From: Acinetobacter oleivorans DR1
GTDB taxonomy: Bacteria; Pseudomonadota; Gammaproteobacteria; Pseudomonadales; Moraxellaceae
Assembly (NCBI RefSeq): GCF_000196795.1
Contig: NC_014259.1
Span: 682,001 to 746,000 of the forward strand
Direction of reading: 5' to 3'
DNA: 64,000 bases
Below are positions 33,889-42,687 of this stretch, in pieces (position 1 is the first letter of the stretch; each line of letters starts with the position of its first letter). The position numbers were made by a program, and so were the translations under genes. A model generated the notes under the pieces. It saw only the letters and a list, made by a program, of their open reading frames with translations, ran no database searches and was not told the origin of the DNA.

Positions 33889-34506
33889 ATGGAAATCGTA
33901 TGCCTAGATCTTGAAGGGGTTTTAGTTCCTGAAATCTGGATCAATTTCGCAAAAAAAACAGGGATTAAAGAACTCGAAGCAACAACTCGTGATATTCCGG
34001 ATTATGATGTTTTAATGACTCAGCGCCTTAATATCTTAAAACAACACGGTTTAGGCTTAAATGACATTCAAGAAGTCATTGCCGAGATGGGGCCATTACC
34101 TGGTGCAAAAGAATTTGTTGAATGGGTGAGCACACATTTCCAACTTGTGATCTTGTCAGATACGTTTTATGAGTTTGCACATCCATTAATGAAGCAATTA
34201 GGATGGCCAACAATTTTCTGTCATAAATTAGAGACAGATGAAGAAGGAATGATTACAGCTTATAAATTGCGTCAACCTGATCAAAAACGTGAGTCGGTTA
34301 AAGCACTACATGGATTAAATTTCCGTGTAATCGCAGCGGGTGATTCGTATAACGATACAACGATGCTTGGAGAGGCTGACCACGGTTTCTTATTTGATGC
34401 ACCTGCAAACGTGATTGCTGAGTTCCCGCAGTTTCCAGCTATTCACGGATATGATGCATTAAAAGAAGCAATCCGTTCAGTTTCAAAACGTAGCATTCCA
34501 GCTTAA
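33889..34506 (+). CDS. thrH: Bifunctional phosphoserine phosphatase/homoserine phosphotransferase ThrH
   Basis: From the ATG at 33889 (preceded by GGAAG) the protein has 205 residues, the length of Pseudomonas ThrH; an in-frame TTG at 33877 is rejected. HAD-fold motifs: DLEGVLVPEIW with nucleophile Asp7, VILSDTFYEF (motif II Ser) and AAGDSYNDTTML (motif IV acidic pair). In Pseudomonas the enzyme moves phosphate from phosphoserine to homoserine, linking serine and threonine synthesis. Close resemblance is from memory of the P. aeruginosa sequence. Confidence 0.93.
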   Translation: MEIVCLDLEGVLVPEIWINFAKKTGIKELEATTRDIPDYDVLMTQRLNILKQHGLGLNDIQEVIAEMGPLPGAKEFVEWVSTHFQLVILSDTFYEFAHPLMKQLGWPTIFCHKLETDEEGMITAYKLRQPDQKRESVKALHGLNFRVIAAGDSYNDTTMLGEADHGFLFDAPANVIAEFPQFPAIHGYDALKEAIRSVSKRSIPA

Positions 34507-34519
34507 GAAACAAATAATA

Positions 34520-34546
34520 AAAAAAGGCGCTTTAAGCGCCTTTTTT
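34520..34546. terminator. Bidirectional terminator between thrH and fadL
   Basis: AAAAAGGCGCT - TTA - AGCGCCTTTTTT, with A and T runs on both sides. Confidence 0.9.
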
Positions 34547-34565
34547 ATATGAATGAGTTTTGAAC

Positions 34566-35996
34566 TTAGAATTTATAACCAAGTTTTAAACCATAAGCGA
34601 TTGCATTGTTGTCAGAAAACTCTGCAACATATTGATCACTACCAGCTTGTGCGCCAGTTTGCGCTTTAGCATCACCTAACCAGAAATATTTTACGCCGCC
34701 AGCAAGGAATGTTTGTGGAGTAGGGCTGTATTGAAGACCTAAGCCTACGTTCCAATAACCTTCAGTTGGGCCTAAAGTAGTTACAGGGTTACCCGCACCA
34801 GAGTCCCAACCTACAGAAACATTACCAGCCCACTTGTCGGTAAGTTTACGGCCTACACCGGCATTAACAGACCATTGGTCATCAGAGTATTCAACTAAGT
34901 TAAAACCGTTCGGACGCCCAACAAGATTGCCTACAGCTTCTGAAACTTTACCAAATTTATATGGTTGGATAGAGAAGTCTTTCCAGTTCACCCAGCGCAC
35001 ATTAGCAAACGCAACTGTGTCAGCCATGATACCAGTTTGGAAATCAAGGTTTACAGATTGAGGTGTTGTAATTGTAGTTTTGCCTTCTGAATTAATAGCT
35101 TGGAGCTTAGATGCAGGAACATCTAAACCAGCGAGCACAGAAGTAAGACCTGGGAAATTTAATAAAGATAATTCTTCATTAATATTAGTTTTATGGTCGA
35201 TTTCAGATCGATAAGTTAAAGATGCTTTAAGCGCAATTTCTGGAATTTGATAAGCTGCACCTGCTAACCAACCTACACCAGTAGTTTCTTTAATATTCGC
35301 ATCATAACCATTATAAAGGCTATAAGCTTGACCTCGGAGACTTACATTACCTTTAACTGTTTGTAATACTGGACCAGCATAGAAGTTAAAATTTTGAGTT
35401 GGTTGATAACCAAAAACAAAAGATAAGTTTTGTGTATCAACTTCAACTTTTGTTCCGCCAGTTCCTAAATATCCATTAGCAACCGACAAAGCACCAGCTA
35501 ATGTTTTAAAACTGTCACTTGCTAGAATTTGGCCCTTTGCACCAGTTAATGTTTGTTCATTAACTGGTATGCCTTTTGATTCTAATAATTGGATAGCTTT
35601 TTTAGTAACAATCCCGTCAATTGCAGCAGGTGATAGAACTGTGTCAGAACCTGGATTTGAAACGAATGCATTATTACCGGAGTATTGTGCATCTGAACCA
35701 AATGGTTGGTCGTAAAGCAAACCAAAAGAGAACTTATCGTTAAGTTGTAGTTTTAAGGCTGCACTTGGGAAAAAATAATCATCACCCATATCGCTAATAT
35801 CGCGACGTGTTGGAGTTACACCCGCCTCTTTACCCGCTACATCAGGGTCTAAAATAGAAATACCAGCTTCAAAGTAGTTACCAGGCTGCAAAAATGCAGA
35901 CATCGATTGTCCAGAGCGATCCAATGCTGCTGCAAAAACCCCAGTTGCAGGCAGCGTTGCTAAAATCATTGCAGTGCTCAGATGTTTTAATTTCAT
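34566..35996 (-). CDS. fadL: FadL/OmpP1 family long-chain fatty acid outer membrane channel
   Basis: A 476-residue outer-membrane beta-barrel with signal peptide (MKLKHLSTAMILATLPATGVFA). The mature start ALDRSGQSMSAFLQPGNYFEAG, the hatch-region DDYFFPSAALKLQLNDKFSFGLLYDQPFG, many alternating strands, and a terminal Phe (YGLKLGYKF) fit FadL. It would admit long-chain fatty acids or other hydrophobic compounds. The upstream region holds a TTAAAC-C-GTTTAA palindrome about 50 bp from the start. Several FadL paralogues are usual in this genus, so the exact substrate is open. Confidence 0.88.
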   Translation of the reverse strand: MKLKHLSTAMILATLPATGVFAAALDRSGQSMSAFLQPGNYFEAGISILDPDVAGKEAGVTPTRRDISDMGDDYFFPSAALKLQLNDKFSFGLLYDQPFGSDAQYSGNNAFVSNPGSDTVLSPAAIDGIVTKKAIQLLESKGIPVNEQTLTGAKGQILASDSFKTLAGALSVANGYLGTGGTKVEVDTQNLSFVFGYQPTQNFNFYAGPVLQTVKGNVSLRGQAYSLYNGYDANIKETTGVGWLAGAAYQIPEIALKASLTYRSEIDHKTNINEELSLLNFPGLTSVLAGLDVPASKLQAINSEGKTTITTPQSVNLDFQTGIMADTVAFANVRWVNWKDFSIQPYKFGKVSEAVGNLVGRPNGFNLVEYSDDQWSVNAGVGRKLTDKWAGNVSVGWDSGAGNPVTTLGPTEGYWNVGLGLQYSPTPQTFLAGGVKYFWLGDAKAQTGAQAGSDQYVAEFSDNNAIAYGLKLGYKF

Positions 35997-36000
35997 TTTA

Positions 36001-36594
36001 ATCTTTCCTTGAACTTCAAGACATTTTTTTAAAAGTAACAGAGTTAAACCGTTTAAACTGTGTTGCCTTCAAAGCTTCTAATTACAACTTATAAAAGCTT
36101 TGATAACTCCATGTAACAAAAATAGCATAATTACAATAAGAGTAAATCTGTTATATGAACTGAAGAGTACTCACTTTTTATACAAATAGTGTCAATAATG
36201 GATGAAATATGAAGGAATATTTTCTTTGCCAAATTATTTTAATTCATTGATATTTATATTTTTTAACTATTATTAATGATGTTTGTTTTAGTGACATTTT
36301 TGTCACAAATCCAAGAAAAATGGTCAAAGATTTTTTTGTAAAAATATGAATTAATCGATTATGAAATGAGTAGTAGTTGTCATTTTTAGTTGATAAGTCT
36401 AGTTTCTCTACATCTGTATATTATTGATTAACTTTTATATTCTTAATTTTATAAAAAAGTTTACCTTAGTTTTTTTACCGTTTGATCTATTTTTTAGCGT
36501 TTTTGCCTCTCTGTTCGGGAGTAACTATGAGAGAGAATAGCCAAAAATATAAAGATAGATTCGGCTATTTAATTTTTAGAGCTCAAACACAGCA
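36001..36594. other. Long upstream region of fadL with two palindromes
   Basis: About 590 bp without a supported gene. It holds TTAAAC-C-GTTTAA (36044-36056) close to fadL and a perfect GTGACA-TTTT-TGTCAC (36291-36306) further out. Near the other end is a 23-codon ORF (36527-36598, MRENSQKYKDRFGYLIFRA..., RBS GGGAG) of doubtful reality, and AATAGCC/GGCTATT (36536-36569), a weak hairpin downstream of the quinone reductase gene. Confidence 0.5.
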
Positions 36595-37293
36595 TTAGAG
36601 TGGATATAGTTTTTCATCAAATTGCTCAAGCTTAGGAAATTTTAGTGGTTCAAGCTTGTCTAGATGAGTGAGGTAGGTTACGTAGTCGTCGAGAAGGGTT
36701 TCTCGTGTTTCTTGGCTAATATAAGGTACGTGATAAGCAATGAATGGTGGTAAAACATCAAAACCTGCATATGCCAAAGTACCACGTTGAATCGGTGATA
36801 AATAATTTTCAATTGGGCCGTGAATTGAGTTCTCTCCAAACATGTGTGTTCTACCACCGAGTGTTAAGCACAACATCGCTTTTTTACCTGCCATGCCACC
36901 GTGGTTATAAAACCGCTTACCACCATAAAACAAGCCAGAGACGAACACACGATCAATCCAGCCCTTTAAAATTGCTGGAACAGATGTCCAATAAAGTGGG
37001 AAATTAAAAATAACTAAATCAGCTTTTTTTACTTTTTCAATTTCTGCTTGAATATCTGGAGCTAGAAGTTGATTTTTGCTGGCATTTCTTTGTTCGAGGG
37101 CATAGTTAAAATAATCAGGTTGGTTAAGCTCTAGAAAATCCTCTGTGGACGCAACAGGGTTAAATTGCATCGTATATAAATCTGAAATCTCTACTGTGTG
37201 CCCCAATTTTTCTAAGGCTTGTTTAGCTGTACTTTTTAGAGCAGCAGTAAAAGACTGTGGTTCTGGATGAGCATGGACAATCAGAATGTTCAT
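36595..37293 (-). CDS. NAD(P)H-dependent quinone oxidoreductase, flavodoxin-like fold
   Basis: A 232-residue protein of the NQO/MdaB/KefF superfamily: FMN/FAD phosphate loop HAHPEPQSFTAAL (residues 6-18), IFNFPLYWTSVPAILKGWID (about 95-114) and GGRTHMFG. It would reduce quinones by two electrons and so limit redox cycling. Divergent from an AraC-type regulator (37451) whose short intergenic region holds a 7-bp inverted repeat, suggesting that regulator controls it. Confidence 0.85.
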   Translation of the reverse strand: MNILIVHAHPEPQSFTAALKSTAKQALEKLGHTVEISDLYTMQFNPVASTEDFLELNQPDYFNYALEQRNASKNQLLAPDIQAEIEKVKKADLVIFNFPLYWTSVPAILKGWIDRVFVSGLFYGGKRFYNHGGMAGKKAMLCLTLGGRTHMFGENSIHGPIENYLSPIQRGTLAYAGFDVLPPFIAYHVPYISQETRETLLDDYVTYLTHLDKLEPLKFPKLEQFDEKLYPL

Positions 37294-37450
37294 AAGGCGA
37301 CCTATATTCTTTTCAGAAATTGTGCTGTCTAGTGCAATTCAGCGGATTTTGTTTTTGAATAACTATGCATCAATTTAAAAGCATGGCATAGTTCATGAAC
37401 TGACAGTTTTTACCATTTCGCGCCATTTTATTTTGCTCAATGGGTTGCTC

Positions 37451-38476
37451 ATGAATCCAGAATTACCCGGAACTTATATTAATTTAATCGTCGAGACTGT
37501 TAAGCGGTGGGGTGTCTCTGGTGAGCAACTTTTAGAGGGAAGTGGAATAGCCTTAGACCAATTAAAAAAGCCTTATTGGTATGTTGAGTTCAACATCTTA
37601 AATGAGCTTATTGAACGGGCCATCGAGTTATGCAAAGAGCCAGCATTAGCAGGATATTTAGCTTTAAACATGACAGCTTCATGCTATGGTTCAGTCGGAA
37701 TGGCCGCCATAGTTTCTCCAACTTTAGGTGAGGCGCTGAAAATTCTTGAACAGTTCATTGGCTCACGTTGTAAGGTCTTTAAACCAGAATTAAAACAAGA
37801 AAATAATGACGCATGTTGGTCAATTCATCAGCCTGTTAATCAATTTCAATTGAGTTCAAATGCCAAAATTTTTTTGTTAATCGGTTTTGTTCAAATTGCA
37901 AAAAAATTAACAGGCCTTTCTCATTTAGGAAAAGTTGAATTACAAATGCCAGAACCGATAGGTTTTTACCAAATAAGTCATCAACTGGCTGTCACTTGTT
38001 TATTTAATCAAAAGAGTAATCGTTGGATATTTCCAAAAGAGTATTTAGCACAGCCTGTATTAACGGCGGATCCAATGCTAGCGCCGTTGTTAAATGCACA
38101 ATGCAAGCGAGATATAGAGAAATTAAAATTAAAAAGTGGCTGGAAAGGGAGAGTCAAACAAGTTGCTGAAAAATTGCTTTTGAATGGGGAGATTGAGACA
38201 TTGAAAGTCGGGCAAGTTGCTCAAATCATGAATATGTCAGAGCGAACCCTGCAACGCTATTTAGCTCTTGATGATACTAGTTTTACACTCTTGGTAGACT
38301 CGCTGAAAAAGGAGCATGCCCAGAAACTTTTAGCTCAAAATAACATGTCGATTGAAAAAGTGGCTTTAATGCTGGGTTATGCCGAGACTTCTCACTTTAC
38401 CCGTGCATTTAAGCGCTGGATGGGTGTTACGCCTAAATATTTCCAAACCAAACATAAGATGGATGATTTAAGTTAA
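37451..38476 (+). CDS. AraC family transcriptional regulator (Arabinose_bd type)
   Basis: From the ATG at 37451 the protein has 341 residues (a TTG at 37433 is less likely). N-terminal OruR/ArgR-like sensing domain (about residues 10-190) and C-terminal double HTH (about 235-335): VAQIMNMSERTLQRYLA, then VALMLGYAETSHFTRAFKRWMG, the classic AraC signature. Divergent from the quinone reductase at 36595, its likely target. The inducer is unknown. Confidence 0.87.
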   Translation: MNPELPGTYINLIVETVKRWGVSGEQLLEGSGIALDQLKKPYWYVEFNILNELIERAIELCKEPALAGYLALNMTASCYGSVGMAAIVSPTLGEALKILEQFIGSRCKVFKPELKQENNDACWSIHQPVNQFQLSSNAKIFLLIGFVQIAKKLTGLSHLGKVELQMPEPIGFYQISHQLAVTCLFNQKSNRWIFPKEYLAQPVLTADPMLAPLLNAQCKRDIEKLKLKSGWKGRVKQVAEKLLLNGEIETLKVGQVAQIMNMSERTLQRYLALDDTSFTLLVDSLKKEHAQKLLAQNNMSIEKVALMLGYAETSHFTRAFKRWMGVTPKYFQTKHKMDDLS

Positions 38477-38524
38477 AAGGCCACAAATTTAATTTCATGG
38501 CCTTTCATTTATTATTTGAGTTAA

Positions 38525-39516
38525 TTAAGTAGATTGTTCTGGCTTAGATGAGAGTGATTCAATTACTTCAAAATAGCTAGGTGGTGCCGGAACATGGCCG
38601 CGGTCTCTCAATAAACGATGCATACGCGGCAATTTGAAGTAGGGTACCGAAGCCATTAAATGGTGCTCCATGTGGTAATTGACATGAATAGGGGCCACAA
38701 AGCTTCTAGCAATCCAACCTGCACGTGTTGTTCGTGTATTGGTTAAAGCGGTATTGCTCGTTTGCATCCCTGCATGTTCGGCCATGGAGCGAATTCTTAA
38801 AAATAATGGGAAGGGTGTTAAATAAGCTAGGGGCCATAACCAATAAAACCGTTGTTGACCAAAAGCTTTTAAAACACCATAAAGAGCTACATTGGTTGCA
38901 ATGGCACCACTACTGTTTTTTATAAGACTTTTGGCATAGTCAACGAAATCTTTATTGCTTCGATCTAACCAGACTTGATCATTGGCAACAGTCCATTTCA
39001 TTAAATCGAGATCCATTAACACTCGACCAAAGCTAAACTTTAATCCGGTCATACCCGTTAAGTCGCGTAAGAATTTACGAGTAAGCGATTTTTTGCTTAC
39101 AGGAAAGCCAGAAACTAAAGAAAGGTCTGGGTCATCTGGAGTAGAGGTTTTTGCATGATGACGTACATGATGTACGCGATATTTTTGTAGATCATTCCAG
39201 ATGGGACGGGCGCATAGCCATTCACCTACAAAGTCATTTATTTTTTATTTTTGAACAAGCTTTTATGTGATGCATCATGCATCAAAATCGCTAGGCATAA
39301 CTGGCGACCTGCCAATATTGCTAAGGCAAGCATACAAGCAAGTAATTTGCCCCAGCTCGGTAAGTAATCCCAAATCATAATTAAACTGGCAAATGTTCCG
39401 CCAATAACAGCCCATGTACTTGCAACAGCCCAAGCACCATACGCATCTGAGGGTTGTGTGAGTTCCTGTATTTCTTCTCTGCTAAAGAGATCGGTCACAC
39501 TGACTTGTGCGTTCAT
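38525..39516 (-). pseudogene. Fatty acid desaturase broken by a single-base frameshift
   Basis: The N-terminal frame (39516-39238) gives 92 residues beginning MNAQVSVTDLFSREEIQE, two membrane helices and the first histidine box MHDASHKSLFKNKK, then stops. Directly after, the -1 frame continues NDFVGEWLCARPIWNDLQ, the second box RVHHVRHHAKT and, without interruption, the rest to 38525 with the third box NYHMEHHLMASVP. All three His boxes of a PF00487 di-iron membrane desaturase are therefore present, but in two frames. The break lies at an A6 run on the coding strand (plus-strand T6, 39241-39246); one extra A would restore one frame of about 330 residues. Real mutation, slippage or sequencing error cannot be told apart here. 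RBS GGGAG is intact. Confidence 0.88.
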
Positions 39517-39552
39517 TTTTATTCTCCCAAATCAGATTTTAGTATCCATATT

Positions 39553-39569
39553 TTATATTACTAATATAA
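39553..39569 (-). promoter_or_regulatory. 17-bp palindrome upstream of the desaturase
   Basis: Perfect 8-1-8 palindrome TTATATTA - C - TAATATAA, 36 bp upstream of the desaturase ATG and overlapping a plausible -10 (TAATAT). It may be the operator of the adjacent PaaX-like regulator; its very high AT content means it could also simply be promoter sequence. Confidence 0.45.
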
Positions 39570-39621
39570 TCATAAAACTTTAAAAAGTGTAATATTTGTT
39601 TGTAAAAAAATAAATCGCTCT

Positions 39622-40422
39622 TTAATGGGCTAATTCATTTTCATAAAGTTTCTGCCAAAGTTTTTGTCCAATCGAATCGAGCTGCTGTACATTCTGAGCA
39701 AACTGATTGCGGGCATGTTCGTTAACAAATGGAGGGGGCAGCAGAGGATCATTCATGAGTAAGGTAATCGTTTCACGTCCTAATAACAAAGCTTGGGTAG
39801 CAGCCTCGTTTAAGGATAAATTTTTATAATTCAAAAGCCATTCTTGGATATCTTGACTATACATCTCATAATTTTCTTCAAGTTGCTTTGTATCCCATAA
39901 AGAAGGAATTAACGAAACTGTTTTTGAGTCAAATTTTTGAATAATAGAAATTTTGGCTTCATTTTCAAGGCCTGCTAAAACAAGTTCTTCACATGTTTTT
40001 TCAAAACTATAGGCTAAATTGTCTGGGCGTATATAAATTCCAGTTTCGAGTTCTCTAAAACCAAATTGACGTAAAGCATGTTCTCTCTTTTTTAAAGCAG
40101 TCCGATCTATACGACCTAATGTACCCGTAAATACTGCCAGATAATTCTGTTCCCATTCTTTGGTCTGTTTAATGCCATTTTTACGATTCAAAATGACTTT
40201 TGCCCAGTCTTTAGTGGATGGCGAAAGTTGATAGATACCACGCTCGACGCTTTCTATCATGCCTTCATTTAATAGCCGAGTCGTCGCAACGCGAATACCG
40301 TTGTCACTCATATTAAAGAGTTTAGCGGCAATCAATATTTGTTTAATGGTGAGCTGAGGATAAGCTGAGGAAAGAAATAAATCGATAATAAGATGACGTG
40401 CATTAATTTTGGTATTTTTCAT
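39622..40422 (-). CDS. PaaX family transcriptional regulator
   Basis: A 266-residue protein. N-terminal winged helix (about residues 8-70: TIKQILIAAKLFNMSDNGIR, VATTRLLNEGMIESVERGIYQL), a middle ferredoxin-like domain (NYLAVFTGTLGRIDRTALKKRE) and the PaaX C-terminal helical domain. PaaX proteins repress catabolic genes in response to acyl-CoA ligands. Directly upstream of the desaturase on the same strand (about 105 bp), so control of desaturation in response to an acyl-CoA is a reasonable guess. Confidence 0.8.
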   Translation of the reverse strand: MKNTKINARHLIIDLFLSSAYPQLTIKQILIAAKLFNMSDNGIRVATTRLLNEGMIESVERGIYQLSPSTKDWAKVILNRKNGIKQTKEWEQNYLAVFTGTLGRIDRTALKKREHALRQFGFRELETGIYIRPDNLAYSFEKTCEELVLAGLENEAKISIIQKFDSKTVSLIPSLWDTKQLEENYEMYSQDIQEWLLNYKNLSLNEAATQALLLGRETITLLMNDPLLPPPFVNEHARNQFAQNVQQLDSIGQKLWQKLYENELAH

Positions 40423-40770
40423 TCAGATAGAATTTTTGATATGAGTTGCATGTAAGAAAAATAATATCATGTTTTTGTCATGTCTTTTTAAGATCATTCC
40501 TCGGGTAAATAAGCGTAAAAATCTCTAGCTATAGAATGAGAAATTTTGTAGTTCTTAACCAAGTTCATCTTTTTACGATAGTTAACCTAAGATTGTCATG
40601 ATGATGTGATACATTATTCCCCTTTAAATAAACCGCCTTTTGCTAAGGGCAATAACCACAAATGCTAGAAATGATCTGATATTGGGCATGAACTAGGCCA
40701 AAATTATGGTTTATACATGATATAAAACAAATTTTTAGACTTTTCTGGTGATTAACTTTTTGAGCAAGTG
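40423..40770. other. Intergenic region between PaaX-like regulator and uppP
   Basis: About 350 bp holding the divergent promoters. No gene seen. TATAAA at about 40720-40726 within an imperfect GTTTATA...TATAAAAC dyad is a plausible -10 for uppP. Confidence 0.4.
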
Positions 40771-41589
40771 ATGGAAAATTTTGAAGTTATAAAAGCACTG
40801 TTTTTAGGCTTTGTCGAAGGCTTAACTGAATTTTTACCAATCTCGAGTACAGGCCATTTAATTTTATTTGGTCATATTATCGATTTCCATTCAGACGGCG
40901 GTCGTGTATTTGAGGTCGTAATCCAGTTAGGTGCTATTTTGGCAGTGTGCTGGTTATACCGACAAAAAATTGTTAACTTGATTAAAGGCTTCTTTAGTGG
41001 TGATGTGGAATCACGTCATTTTGCTATCAGTGTGCTTATTGCATTCTTCCCCGCAGTTATTATTGGGGTTTTGGCAGTAGACTTTATTAAAAGTGTTTTA
41101 TTCAGCCCAATTGTGGTGGCGATTGCCTTAATTGTGGGGGCACTTATTATTTTCTGGGTTGAATCTAGACAATTTGAACATAAGACACTTGATGCAACCA
41201 AAATTACTTTTAAACAAGCGCTTTTAGTTGGCCTTGCTCAATGTGTTGCCATGATTCCGGGAACTTCACGTTCGGGTGCAACAATTGTAGGGGGGATGTT
41301 TGCGGGCTTATCACGTAAGGCTGCTACAGAATTCTCTTTCTTCCTTGCTATGCCAACCATGTTGGGTGCTGCAACTTTTGACTTGGTTAAAAATGCTGAC
41401 GTACTGACCGCTGATAATATGATTAATATTGGGGTAGGTTTTGTTGCTGCTTTTATTGCCGCATTGTTTGTTGTAAAAGCATTGGTTCTGTTTGTAGAGC
41501 GTCATACCTTACGCGTTTTTGCTTGGTATCGAATAGTACTCGGTGTAATCATTTTGATTGCAGCAATGTTCTTTAATTTATCGGCTTAA
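40771..41589 (+). CDS. uppP: Undecaprenyl-diphosphatase UppP (BacA)
   Basis: A 272-residue inner-membrane protein with about eight helices. The two catalytic repeats are intact: FVEGLTEFLPISSTGHLIL (about residues 14-32) and QCVAMIPGTSRSGATIVGG (about 155-173). It dephosphorylates undecaprenyl pyrophosphate to recycle the lipid carrier for peptidoglycan, and overexpression gives bacitracin resistance in other species. A GTG precedes the chosen ATG by one codon. Monocistronic. Confidence 0.95.
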   Translation: MENFEVIKALFLGFVEGLTEFLPISSTGHLILFGHIIDFHSDGGRVFEVVIQLGAILAVCWLYRQKIVNLIKGFFSGDVESRHFAISVLIAFFPAVIIGVLAVDFIKSVLFSPIVVAIALIVGALIIFWVESRQFEHKTLDATKITFKQALLVGLAQCVAMIPGTSRSGATIVGGMFAGLSRKAATEFSFFLAMPTMLGAATFDLVKNADVLTADNMINIGVGFVAAFIAALFVVKALVLFVERHTLRVFAWYRIVLGVIILIAAMFFNLSA

Positions 41590-41605
41590 ATAATCTGATG
41601 AAGTG

Positions 41606-41633
41606 AAAAACCTAGAATGCTCTAGGTTTTTTT
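41606..41633 (+). terminator. Rho-independent terminator of uppP
   Basis: AAAAACCTAGA - ATGC - TCTAGGTTTTTTT. Confidence 0.88.
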
Positions 41634-41746
41634 ATGCCTAAAAATTGATTTGAATTGCTTATTTATACAAAGTAAACGTAAGACAGATGTTTTCATTTTA
41701 GGTTCATTGTTATATTGATTATTAGATTACTTCTCACAATAAAACT

Positions 41747-42643
41747 ATGCCGCAAAATCATCTTACAGAACATTTGGTCGATGCATTTTTGCACTTGGCT
41801 CCAGCAGAAGGACTCTATCCTACTTTTATCTCTAACATCACTTTGATGCGTGTAGATCATTCCACACCTCCTGTTGCCGTGCTGCAAGAACCCTCAATTG
41901 TTTTAGTTATACAGGGATTGAAGCGAGGGTATATTGGTAAAGAAATCTTTCAATTTCAACGAGGGCAGTGCTTATTCATCTCAATTGCAATACCGTTTGA
42001 TTGCGATACTGTTGTTGAAAATAATGAACCAATGTTGGCGATTGCAATAAAATTTGAACCACAAATGATGGCTGATCTCATTACTAAAATGGATAAACAG
42101 CAACAAGTGATTACTGAAGATGCTCACGCGGAAGATTTAAAATTAAGCTGTGGACTTAGAGTGATTGACATGAATGCCACCATTTCAGAGGTTGCTCTCA
42201 GATTGCTCAATTTACTTCGCTCTAAACAAGATACTTTTATATTAGGTGAGCAAGTTAAAAGAGAATTGGTTTATCGTGTGGTGCAGGCCTCAGGTGGTAA
42301 TTTAGTCGAGAGTTTATCGGCTATAGCAAGTCGAAATGGTGTGATTTACACCATTTGTGAAATTATTCAGCGTGATTATTATCATAATTTAACGGTTCAA
42401 GAATTGGCGAAACAAGCGGGCATGAGCATCTCGCTTTTTCATCAAACTTTTAAAAAGGTGACGAATTATTCGCCTTTACAGTACATCAAAATTACTCGGC
42501 TACATAAGGCTCGTGAGTTAATCATGAACAATAAAATGGGTGTAGCAGAAGCAGCCTATGAAGTGGGGTATGTCAGTGCTTCACAATTTAGCCGAGAATT
42601 TAAGCGACTGTTTGGCGTTCCACCCAAGTCCTCAATTATTTAA
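41747..42643 (+). CDS. AraC family regulator with cupin-type N-terminal domain
   Basis: A 298-residue protein: AraC_N domain (about residues 25-180; PPVAVLQEPSIVLVIQGLKR, FQFQRGQCLFISIAIPFD) and C-terminal HTH pair (about 195-295; LAKQAGMSISLFHQTFKKVT, AAYEVGYVSASQFSREFKR). Members often sit beside alcohol dehydrogenase or quinone oxidoreductase genes and respond to aldehydes or alcohols. The oxidoreductase gene starts 44 bp downstream on the same strand. Confidence 0.88.
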   Translation: MPQNHLTEHLVDAFLHLAPAEGLYPTFISNITLMRVDHSTPPVAVLQEPSIVLVIQGLKRGYIGKEIFQFQRGQCLFISIAIPFDCDTVVENNEPMLAIAIKFEPQMMADLITKMDKQQQVITEDAHAEDLKLSCGLRVIDMNATISEVALRLLNLLRSKQDTFILGEQVKRELVYRVVQASGGNLVESLSAIASRNGVIYTICEIIQRDYYHNLTVQELAKQAGMSISLFHQTFKKVTNYSPLQYIKITRLHKARELIMNNKMGVAEAAYEVGYVSASQFSREFKRLFGVPPKSSII

Positions 42644-42687
42644 CGTAGATTAGTATTTTGAAATATAAATCAAACATGGAGTATTTT

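Noticed and set aside
36291..36306. CRP/Vfr site
   Set aside because: GTGA and TCAC are present, but the spacer is eight bases instead of six.
39228..39252. Programmed -1 ribosomal frameshift in the desaturase
   Set aside because: The A6 run is preceded by T, so the P-site tRNA would mispair after slipping, and no downstream stimulatory structure is visible; mutation or sequencing error is simpler.
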